Assembly: GCA_009733575.1 (NCBI GenBank)
Contig: ML769395.1
Location: 1 to 64,000 of the forward strand
Source: Gymnopus androsaceus JB14
Taxonomy: Eukaryota > Basidiomycota > Agaricomycetes > Agaricales > Omphalotaceae
Direction: 5' to 3'
Length of the DNA stretch: 64,000 nt
The notes under the pieces: generated by a model
The model's input: only the letters and a program-made list of their open reading frames with translations
The model's database searches: none
What the model was told of the DNA's origin: nothing
Position numbers and translations under genes: made by a program
Shown here: positions 10,307-19,816 of the stretch, piece by piece
Position numbering within the stretch: the stretch's first letter is position 1
Layout of the letters: every line of letters starts with the position of its first letter

Positions 10307-13300
10307 TAGTGTTGGGCTCGGGTCGGGTTCGGGATGCCCAGATTCAACCCATCCCGACCCTCAAAAAAACCCGAGCCCGACTGACTCGGGACCGGGTTTC
10401 CCGAGCAATCGGGTTGCGGCTCAGGTCAGCTATATGAGTAATAACTTTATTCTAAACAGTATATCCTACAAACAGAATAGAAACGCTACAAACGATGAAA
10501 TGTCATTCAAATCATATCATCATCGTCTACAAGATCATTGTTTTGGAAAGAGGAAGGCGAAGTATCATCAAGAAAATCTATGAGTTCATCGTTTGTAACA
10601 AAATCTTCACGGGACCAGTCGCCAAAGCACATCAGTGCCCGTATCGTAAAAGCGCGGAGACGGTTACGCAGATGGGAGATAAGGATACGGCCATGAGAGA
10701 AACTGCGCTCAACGGAAACTGCAGACGCTGTAGAAGCCAAATCTCATGAACATTGAAATCAACCCTCGAAAAATAAGCACCTACCTGGGATACTATGAAC
10801 AGAGATAGCCAACTTGGCAAGATTCGGGTAGACCTTTTGGTTCATAATCCACCAATGAAGTGGATCATTGGTAGGGACACAACTGTGGGCAAGGTAGCGA
10901 TCTAACTCATCGGCATTGCTCGGAGGCGTTGCAGCCTGAGTTTGCCTAGCCATGAGCGAGATGAATGCATTGGAAGATGAAGCACGGTTATCCTGCAAAA
11001 AAACATTCATTAAACAACTGAAAAGTAAAACATATTCAAAACATACAGTAGGCTCAGCGGCAGCTGCGGTTGTAGCTGAAGTTGCTGAAGGTTTGTAACG
11101 AGAGGTCCAGGCATTGCGAGTAATTTCAATGGCATCGTCGACCCATTCATCGGGCCAGTTAAGACTCTTGAAGTACGTCAATTTTAAGGCAGGATGAAGA
11201 ACTAGATGTATTGTCAGTATAGAAGATGGCTATATTGATACACGTACCCATAGCAATACGATATATGTCAGAGTGATCAGTGAGAGCATAGTATTTGTTC
11301 ATAGTTTTCTTGCCGATAGCGAGCGCATGACGGAGCGGGGCACAAAGCTTGTGTTTGTCGATGATCCCACTGGCAAAGGCTTCGTCAATAGCGTCCATGG
11401 CGGGAATTACAGCGGAGATGTTGGGCAGGTTGGAAGAAAAGAAAGTCGTTGCATCTTTAAGTATCTAGAGAATAGACTGAGTAGATATTCGGATAAAATA
11501 GTAAAAGACGCACCTTTAATGCCTTAACTAAATCACTAATTGCTTCCCATTCACCCTCCGAAAGAGTATAATCTGCAAGTCCATTTGAAGCACGGTCCAA
11601 AAACTGTATGACAACGACTTTCATTTCGACGAACGCGGAGAGCATGTCATAGGTTGAGTTCCAACGAGTAGAAACGTCGCGAGGAAGGACACGGTCTTTA
11701 AATTGTGTGCCAGCAACCTGTTCACGCCATCGAGGGAGTAAGAGAGTAGGAGAGTTGATGATCTTGAAGGAGATGCGACGGCACTGGAATGATGATGTAA
11801 GCAATAGTTAATTCACCCTAACCCTAACTTACCTTCACCAAAGCACTTCGCAGTGGCTGGACAGCCTCATTCCATTCCTCCCGTTCTTCCTCCGTCATCT
11901 CATCCAAGACCTCGACAAAGCCCTCTAAATCATCTCTCTCCTGTGCTCCGTTTTCTTCCAGATCTCGTAGCTCAGCACGAAGCTCCTCCAAACCGGCATC
12001 ATCAGCAAGTCCAGCTAATTCAGCAGCCTCAATATCAGCATCAGAGGCACCGGGCTTTGGCTTTCTGGGCTCAAAGGGTCGAAGTACACCTTTAGCGGTC
12101 AAATTTACTGTGTGAGCAAAACAACGGACATGGGCGTTGAGTCCAGCAAAAGTAGGGAGGATTTTGGCCAGCTCCTCGAACATAGCTGTATTAGCCGACG
12201 CGTTATCGCAAGTAATGGATATTATCTGCCAAGGTGCGTCAGCGTAAACTCACAATCAATTATTGAAACTAACTTTATCTTCAATCCCGTATTCCTTTAG
12301 AACTTTTGCAATCGCTTCCGCCATATTCGCACCTGAATGTGAACATGGAAGTTCGATAAAGTCCAATAAGTGCGTAACCAACTCCTCCTTTCCATCTTTA
12401 TTCTTTCGAGTCCTTGACGTCGTGATGCTCATCCAGGCGCGATGGTTTGGTGATGTCCAGCAGTCAACAGCAATTGGGATTTCTCCGTCCTGGGCCTAAA
12501 TACGTTATAGTGAGTCATTTCAATCTTTTTCCGTTTTGAAACAATACTCACCTGTAATTCAAGTGCTAGTTTTTCTTTCGTGAAAGTAAATAGTTTTTTC
12601 ACGTCGCGTGCAACGGTTTCACGACTGGGAATGTATCGTTCGGGTCGTCCTTCTTTTTGTAGCCATTTATAGCATCGATCTTGAACAACATGAAATGGGC
12701 GTGCCGATTCAGAAACCCAGCGTGCAGTAACCACACTAAGGTACTAATGAGTGCAATAACGGACGAATCGTAAGTGAAACACTAACCGAATGGATTTTTT
12801 TGAGGGTGGTTGTGTCGAAAATGACTCAGCCCAACCCTTCACTGTCCGAAGAGCTGCGGTGAGCTTGCTTTGACTTTTCTTTCCGATTTTTTTGATAGCG
12901 TCTCGAGCTTTGTCTAAGCTCTTGGACTCTTGGACTGCACTGACAGCTTCGTCTCCCCAACAGGACTTGGCATGTCGAATTAGTGAACCTACGTAAAAGT
13001 AAGTCGTCTCTTTGTCTGTTTATTGAACAAGGAAATACTGACCCGTTGATGCTTTATCTGAAGTTCTTAGGCCTTGCTTCACCGGTGTCCGACAGGAACT
13101 ACAGTTGAAAACAATATATTCTGCTGTACCATCTGTCGAAAACTCAACATCTGGGTCAGCATTGAAGAATGCATATACAGGTGCTTTTCTTCTTCGAACT
13201 TGAGCTCCTGTAAAACGGTAATAGTATTAATGTGAATTCATTGGTATGTCATCAATTACTCACTGATATTCTCGGTGATTGTTTCTTTCGAGGGAGCCTC

Positions 13301-13805
13301 TCCATCATTGTTGTCTGGGTCAATTGTTGAGTTTTCGGCATCAGACAATTGTCGTGTTGGCCCTGGTGAGGATGCACAAGCAGAAGAGGCAGCCTCGTCG
13401 TCATTGTCATCTAGAACTGAGGTAGATATTTATCTTTACTTGAATAAAAATTTGACTCACCACTCTCGACGCGCCTTTGCCTCCCTCGAACAGCATTCTG
13501 CAAGGTCTTCTTGGCCTTTTTAAGAGGGTTAGAATTATCTGAGCGAGCACGCTTCATGGTTGTAGTTCAGCAGAAGAATTTTTTTTTTGATTTTGAAATT
13601 TTATACCGACCAGTAGCTGTACAGTATATTGTAATACGGAAGCAAAATCGACTTTAGAGGGAGCGGGCAAAGGGCGCGAAAAAGGGCGCTTAGGCACTCG
13701 GGTTTATCGGGCGGGTCTCGGGTATGGAAAAGACAGCCCGTCCCGACCCGGTTTAAGTGCCCGTCCCGATACCCGACTCAACCCGGCCAACCCGTGCCTA
13801 CACTA
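10307..13805 (-). mobile_element. hAT transposon, 3.5 kb, apparently autonomous
   Basis: The ends are imperfect inverted repeats: TAGTGTTGGGCTCGGGT at 10307 and, on the other strand at 13805, TAGTGTAGGCACGGGT. TAGNG is a common hAT terminus. Both sub-terminal regions (10307-10440 and 13670-13805) are packed with CGGGT/ACCCG motifs in both orientations. The element encloses one intact transposase gene. No clear 8-bp target duplication is visible (ATCCCCAA against TTAGTTAC), so the boundaries rest on the inverted repeats. Confidence 0.8.
10507..13557 (-). CDS. hAT transposase, intact, 828 residues
   Basis: Twelve exons: 13557-13461, 13416-13264, 13207-13043, 12988-12787, 12735-12552, 12495-12274, 12225-11833, 11783-11514, 11464-11248, 11201-11047, 10992-10785 and 10727-10507. 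They sum to 2487 nt with no stop. A BED-like zinc finger has Cys-x2-Cys (CSSC), then H and C in IRHAKSC. The DDE core shows IAVDCWTS and TCDNASAN. A long acidic Glu-rich insertion (about residues 390-450) is followed by RDVSTRWNSTYDML. The hAT dimerisation region reads WWIMNQKVYPNLAKLA and SVERSFSHGR. Catalysis is cut-and-paste transposition in the nucleus. The frame is complete, so this is the best candidate here for an active DNA transposon. Confidence 0.92.
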
Positions 13806-14142
13806 TTAGTTACTAGTCCGACTTATTGGTACTATTACAGCCACTAGATTAGTTACTAGTATGAGTTATTGGTACTATTATAACCATTAGACTAGTTACT
13901 AGTACAAGTTATTGGTATGGAATCCATAGAGTAGTATATCTTGTAGTTCATGGAATCCATGGACTAGTATGTTTTGTAGCTCATGGATTCCATAGACTTG
14001 ACCATTGCTGGTTCATGGAATCCATGGACCAGTATATTTTGTAGTTCATCAATTCCATAGACTAGTACATTTACTAGTTCATGGAATCCATGGACTAGTA
14101 TATTTTGTAGTTCATGGATTCCATGGACTAGTACATTTACTA
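13806..14142. repeat. Tandem minisatellites (43-bp, then 33-bp units)
   Basis: 13806-13918 has about 2.6 copies of a roughly 43-bp unit containing TTAGTTACTAGT. From about 13919 a 33-bp unit built on TAGTTCATGGATTCCAT is repeated about seven times with small variants. The 33-bp array resumes after the inserted miniature element at 14618. Confidence 0.85.
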
Positions 14143-14150
14143 GTCCATGG

Positions 14151-14617
14151 TAAGGATGGACACAAGTCCAGTTTCTTAACAGGTACCGGCAGGTAGACCC
14201 GTGGGAATACCGGCCGGTATTTTAACCTGTGGGTCCCGGTACCGGTTTCCCACGGGTTATGCAGGTCGCAGGTCGGAGTTTTGCTCAAAGTTGGCAGGTT
14301 TACCTGCAGGTACCTGTGGACCTGGAATACTAGACCATAAAAATTAGACCATTTACAAAGAAATTTGGTATCATTGTGACCTGAGTTTGATGTAGGGCTA
14401 CTTTGTAGTGATACCTACACCATATTAATATAAAATGTGTACTTATTCATTTAAATTTATGAGTCTATAGGCAGGTATAAATAGTGGTGCAGGTTTGCAG
14501 GTACCTGCAGGTAAACCTGCACAGGTCTTGTGCAGGTCGCAGGTCAAGGGTTTGGATGCCCAGGTACCTGCACCACAGGTGCAGGTTTACCGGGACCCAG
14601 AGTCATGTCCACCCTTA
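14151..14617. mobile_element. hAT-type miniature element, 467 bp, with 8-bp target duplication
   Basis: The identical octamer GTCCATGG stands at 14143-14150 and 14618-14625. Inside it the ends are inverted: TAAGGATGGACA at 14151 and TAAGGGTGGACA on the other strand at 14617. No transposase frame is present. The sub-terminal sequences are packed with GCAGGT/ACCTGC motifs. An 8-bp duplication and short inverted repeats fit the hAT superfamily. It splits the 33-bp minisatellite cleanly, which independently confirms insertion. Confidence 0.88.
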
Positions 14618-14745
14618 GTCCATGGATTCCATAGAGTAGTATATCTTGTAGTTCATGGGATCCATAGACTAGTACATTTACTAGTTCATGGATTCCATAG
14701 ACTAGTACATTTACTAGTTCATGGATTCCATAGACTACTATTAAA
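14618..14745. repeat. 33-bp minisatellite, continuation
   Basis: About three to four further units of the array seen at 13919-14142, with GGATTCCATAGACTAGTAC and TTTACTAGTTCAT blocks. It confirms that the 467-bp element interrupted one array. Confidence 0.8.
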
Positions 14746-14836
14746 AGTGATGTACAGCCTGCAAACCCATCCTATGAATATTTTCATTATTTTTCATGAT
14801 TTTTCCACTAATTATGGCACATCATGCACAACTTTT

Positions 14837-14964
14837 GTCATGTGACACATGTGACACTGTCACACTACATATACAGTATACCTTATCCCTATGTCTCCTT
14901 CTGGAATCCATCTTCATAGTAATCAAAAGTTTAATTCATAGTTTGTGTGACAGTGTCACATGAC
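14837..14964. repeat. 128-bp snap-back inverted repeat
   Basis: GTCATGTGACAC...TGTCACAC at 14837-14865 (with an extra ATGTGACAC inside) pairs with GTGTGACAGTGTCACATGAC at 14945-14964. The loop is about 80 bp. It could be a very short miniature element or a hairpin; no flanking duplication was found. Confidence 0.6.
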
Positions 14965-15059
14965 TGTTGATGGGATCAGTAGAGATAGGCTGTCAGATGA
15001 CTAGATGAGATCATCATCACTATCACTATCCATACCTACATCAGCAAAAAGGGGTTAAA

Positions 15060-15250
15060 CCTATGATGACCTAGGGAACCTAGGCTACCCTGGTCACCCT
15101 GGTCACCCTGGTCACCTTGGGTCTTCCAGGCTACCCCAGGCTACCTTAGGCTACCTCAGGTTACCTCAGGCTCCTCAGGTTAGCTCAGGTTTACTCAGGT
15201 TTACTCAGGTTTACTCATGTTGCCTCAAATTCCCAAAGTTTATCCCTAAA
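15060..15250. repeat. Degenerate short tandem repeats
   Basis: Runs of ACCCTGGTC, then TACCTCAGGC, then TCAGGTTTACTCAGGTTTAC (10-12 bp units), merge into the CCTAGG-rich array that follows. Non-coding. Confidence 0.7.
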
Positions 15251-15289
15251 TCCTAGGCAACCTAGGTGACCTCAAAGAAACTGAGGCAG

Positions 15290-15470
15290 CCTAGGCAACC
15301 TAGGTGGCCTAGGAGACCTAGGTGGCCTAGGAGACCTAGGTGGCCTAGGAGACCTAGGTGGCCTAGGAGACCTAGGTGGCCTAGGAGACCTAGGTGGCCT
15401 AGGAGACCTAGGTGGCCTAGGAGACCTAGGTGGCCTAGGAGACCTAGGTGGCCTAGGAGACCTAGGTATC
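15290..15470. repeat. 18-bp minisatellite, about nine copies
   Basis: The unit CCTAGGTGGCCTAGGAGA is repeated nearly perfectly about nine times, so CCTAGG palindromes recur at alternating spacing. One frame reads RWPRRP repeats, which is a by-product of the array and not a protein. Confidence 0.9.
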
Positions 15471-15499
15471 CTTAGGTTCCCTTAAGTCTCTTTAGGTCA

Positions 15500-16605
15500 T
15501 TGTGGGTCAACCTAAAGTCAGCCCTGCACCCAGACCATTTTTCCTGATGTATTTGGTCGCCAATACTAAGGAGACATGGAATCCAGGACATCTGGAATCC
15601 AGAGGTGCCAGAGGTCCTGGCACCCTGGAATCCATGGCCCTGGATATCCTGTGGATTTACTTCATATTAAATACTGGATTGTTACACTTTGGCCTATCTA
15701 ACATGATATAAATTGTGGTAGCCTGAAGTGAAACACCATGAAATGTGAATTTCAAGTTGTATATATGATTCAGGTTGTTGTCATTCACGCCGAAAATGAA
15801 CAAATTTCTGCTGAGCAGAAAAGCATGCTGATGTGCAACTATTCGGTTGACCTTTCTGTACCATAGATAAATTAAATGATATTTTACGTTTCAACAACAG
15901 TGAAAACATGATTTAAAGTTCTCGAATCAGTACATTAATCAGGGGATAAGAATGGCTGACTGATTTAAGTTGTATCAAAACAAGTGAAAATAATACTAAT
16001 TTAAATTTTTTCAAGAAAGAGGAAAGCTGAAATGAAAGTCTTGGTGTCAGTCAGCTATAATAACTACTCAATACATGAAGTATCATTGCAATTGAAGTAT
16101 TCACTAATACATGACATTTCTATAGCCCTTTTGGAGCCCCCGAAAAGTGTAATGAATGGCAATGATTCAGTATAACTAACAGAACGCTGCTGTGTCACGG
16201 CGGAGACACAACCATGTCTGCGTCAGATCCTGCATCAAATACTAAAGACCACTGCATACCTCACAAGTACACCCAATCCAACGCGAAGGGGATTCTATAC
16301 AGAAAGAAGAGTCAGTCATCAAGATTAAACTTGGTTTCAATAAAGGATGGGTGAATGAATATTTTAACAGTGGGGGGATTAGACGCACTTCCTCAGTCCA
16401 GAGTGACAAAACATGCTGGATGAAATGGTATCAATATGCAGTACCTAGATGAGTGAAGTTGTGAAGCATACCAACATAAGTGTTATTCAAGTGACATCGC
16501 TACAATCCCTCTTGTCCTCATCAGCGTCAATAGTTTTATGTCATTTTGAACCATAAAAAATTCGGAAAATTATAAAGAGTGATGAAAAATATTATTTATT
16601 CAAGA
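15500..16605. other. No gene recognised
   Basis: The start of this stretch repeats GGAATCCA/TCCAGG fragments (15570-15650) related in wording to the minisatellites. The rest is AT-rich with no long frame. It may be the 3' flank of the adjoining transposon remnant. Confidence 0.4.
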
Positions 16606-16609
16606 CGGT

Positions 16610-17790
16610 CAAAAAAACACATTACATGATCTATTCATTGTCTAGAAAGATTGACTAGGACAGACCTTCCGTAAGAGTAGTCGTAACAAGTGGCATGCAA
16701 GATGATATCATTGAGATTAATCACATCCTCCTTCTCTCAAAGTACTGAAGAATATGTTGTAGCAGAGAAATAAGGGTATTTGAGAAAAGGATCATAGAGC
16801 GCCTTTGATAATTGTTGATACAGCCTCACATGAAGACGAACAGTGTCTCCCTTGTTTTCGATCCATTGAATTTGGCCAGCAATAGGTGCATCATCTGGAA
16901 TGGGTTGGTATATAATGCTAGCATTGCCTGCGTGGGTAGCTGAACCAGAAAAATTGACACCATTGTGTTTAGCATAGACACAATGTACACCCTTCATTGC
17001 AACAAATTCATTTGTTTGACTGGGGGCATTGGCTGGAACAAAGCATTTGTCAAACAGAATCTTGAGCTACCGAACTGCCTTGGGACAATCAGGTCGACAA
17101 AGCCAGTGGCAAAGATTTGCTGTATGAGCCACAGACTTCATGATGGCAGATTCCATGGCACCTAAAAGACTAAATTAGCATTAAACACATGGCCAATCTG
17201 AGGTGACTTGCCACCAATGTGATCATTCGTGTTGATTTTCTGCAAAGCACCAATCAAGTGCTCAAATGAGAAACACCACCATGAAAGGACAGGTCCAAAG
17301 AGTAAAAGAAAGTTGTATATATGTCCAGCGGCATGGATATTTGGTTGAGGCCTACCCTCTCAAGTATGTAGATAAAGGGTTCGTAAATCCTTCACCCAGG
17401 TGTTAAGATAATCTCGAAAGGCATTAGCTCACAAAATTGTCATTGTGTATCAGCAGGCTATTATTGTTGTCTGAAAGAGGGCCACAGTATGATCAAGAGC
17501 CTTGAGTAAGAGGCCAGATTCAGAGTCACTGGCAGGAGGAGCACAACCATCCACATCACCCCAAAAAGTGACAAGGGCAATTGGAAGGTAGACTGTGCTG
17601 AGTGTTCGCCATTCATTTGCCTTGATGGATCCCACCTTTGCATCACCATAGTTCTGCGGTACCAATAACAAGCCGTGGGTCCATTGGTTCAAGTAGTGCA
17701 GAGTAATCAACACTAAGCAACTGGAACACAGGGGGTTTGGCTATCAATTTAAATAGCGAGGGTGCATTGTCAAAGGTTCTGCAAAGAAAA
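16610..17790 (-). pseudogene. CACTA/Tnp2-type transposase remnant
   Basis: Scattered frames on the minus strand match the C-terminal half of mushroom Tnp2-like proteins. They include GSIKANEWRTLSTVYLPIAL (about 17620-17560), FLLLFGPVLSWWCFSFEH followed by IGALQKINTNDHIGG (about 17310-17210), and YDPFLKYPYFSATTYSSVL (16797-16740) followed by ILHATCYDYSYGRSVLVNLS. The N-terminal catalytic half is absent and the pieces are in different frames, so this is a truncated, dead copy. Family recognition is from these motifs only. Confidence 0.6.
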
Positions 17791-17799
17791 TACTCTATT

Positions 17800-18725
17800 T
17801 GTCTCTTGAAAGTGACTGGTGTTTCTCAAAGTGATGCTGGTAGATGATTGAAGGATAGGATCTCCTTTTCTAATCAATCTATACTAATTCGGGGCAATGA
17901 TAGGGGCAACAATATAACAATGACAACAAAAAGAACCACCAACAATATGGCTTGGTTCAACAAAGTAATTCCCAACAGTAGGGTAAAACCACTCAGGACA
18001 ACAGACAGTTTGCTTCCTGTACACCTGAGCTCAGTTGCAACAGATGGTCATTTCTTGGTGGTCACACTAGACTCCTTGAAACTAAAACAACAATTTGACT
18101 TGGTTTAAGTCGGGGTTTTCACAGCCGCTAGGATTATAAGTCTCTAATGCTGGGTGCAATAAACAACTCTTTTCCATACCACACGAAGTATTACTTTGGT
18201 TCACAAGGGAGTGGTATCTTTCCTGTCTCAGCCGTAGCTACATCAACAAGGATTCACACTAGCAACAAATGAGGTCCAAAGGTAACTTGTTTTGCAAAGG
18301 AAATATAGCTAGGCTTTTATACTACTCTTGGCCAGACACCGGTTAAATAATAAGCTACTTTGAGAATCCAGAGAAATGGTACAACTTGTTCAGAAAAGGA
18401 GAAATTATAATAAAATAGTCCGTATATGCCTATATCTGCAACCCTAATGTCCATTTGTCTGCTTCTTATGGGTATTACACCCTATTTCTGTCTGGGTTAT
18501 GCACCTTTGGTCCTTTCCTGGGCAATGCGTACTGCTATGTAGCTGACACATGCCCAGCACCATGCTCACTAATCCCATCATAGTTCTGTTTCTTGTCGTA
18601 ACTTATTGTATCCTTCTTTCCTTCCTTTGTATTATCATTCTACATCCTCGTAGCTTCCCAACCATATCCATATCTCTATATCCCTGGAGTATATCCATAC
18701 ACAAAAACACCAACTAATGTACAGT
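17800..18725. other. No gene recognised
   Basis: AT-rich sequence with stop codons in all frames. No repeat longer than about 12 bp caught my eye. Confidence 0.35.
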
Positions 18726-18790
18726 GTTATTCTCCTAGCTTGAATCTCTGTCTATTACGCATCGTTTCTTCCGTTTCTTGGCAGACACGT

Positions 18791-19390
18791 ATGCCTTCCG
18801 ATCCTGGTACACGTTACTTCGAGGGTCTAGGTATGCTCTCTTGGCTTTGTCAATTCTTCTGCTCTTGTTTCGTTCTTTTCAGCATACGCTGTTTATCCGT
18901 TGTTCAGCGCCAAACAGTTATTAGCGCTTCCTCAGTATCAAGCTTCGAAGTATCCTTTGGCTATCATGACAATCTCGACATCAGCCCACTTGAATTGGTT
19001 CTGTCCCGTTTTGCGAAGTCCATATCCTTTCCATAATCCCTGAGTTACTTGTCTTCAGAGTGTATCCTTTTGAGCTCGAGTCTATGTGGGCAATGTGCCT
19101 CTTTTACATGAGTGCTGGCGTTGACATGCCAGTGATACACCACTACCGGACTATGGATTCCTACAAACTACTTAGAGCTGATATCCAATTCAATACCGTG
19201 GCTCTGTTGGTCCGAGTACTTCCACACTTATTAGACTCGTTACAGCTATCAGCTCAGGCTCACTATAGCTCTCTTATACCGTCTCTAGAGGCAAACTTGT
19301 CAAGAATCACGTTCTTGAGGTCTTGCCAAAATTTGACATATTATCTCCCCAAACTAAAAGTCCTGACCATCCTTGGTCACTTCTAGAAGT
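18791..19390 (+). CDS. Hypothetical gene, probably degenerate
   Basis: ATG at 18791 opens MPSDPGTRYFEGL. Splicing GTATGC...CAG (to about 18881) continues AYAVYPLFSAKQLLALPQYQ. A second intron ending near 19058 would lead to VYPFELESMWAMCLFYMSA and DSYKLLRADIQFNTVALL. I do not recognise the family, and the frame fades after about 19390. The splice sites are plausible, but exon 2 also runs to an early stop if unspliced. It could be the 5' part of the next gene or a relic of the same family. Confidence 0.3.
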
Positions 19391-19816
19391 CTTGGTTCAA
19401 TGTCCATAGACTGGTATCCCATCAATTTATCCACTCTGCTTTTGAGGGGACTTCTACCATTCCATGCCAGTCTATACTGCTGTTATTGATCATTGCTGCG
19501 TGGTCCATCAGCTTCTCCGATCATATTCAGTGTTTTGATGCTCAAATTTTGATTGGGTGCTCCTTAGTAAGTACTTTGATTAACTTTTTTGACAAGTTCA
19601 CCATTAAAGCACTTCTTTTCCATCATACATTCTCAAGTCCCCACTTTACCTTTTCAGGTATATCACAGCGAACCATTTTCATGGTCACTGATTCAGCGTG
19701 ACTTGGTTGGTCTTATTTAAACAGTTTGGGTTTAAAATTTTTCATTCTCATCCCTTTCTTTTCTACTTTCACCACCTCTGCTACCTTCGTCATTCTTCAT
19801 TCTTCAGTATCCACAA

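Noticed and set aside
10299..13813. 8-bp target duplication for the hAT element
   Set aside because: ATCCCCAA and TTAGTTAC do not match; shifting the ends by a few bases does not help.
14005..14196. Frame encoding HGIHGLVYFVV repeats
   Set aside because: It is a reading of the 33-bp minisatellite; the unit length is a multiple of three, so an open frame is expected.
13806..15470. CRISPR-like array
   Set aside because: The repeats are contiguous or imperfect minisatellites with no unique spacers, in a eukaryotic genome.
15266..15475. RWPRRP repeat protein
   Set aside because: The 18-bp unit keeps any frame open; there is no start context or conserved flank.
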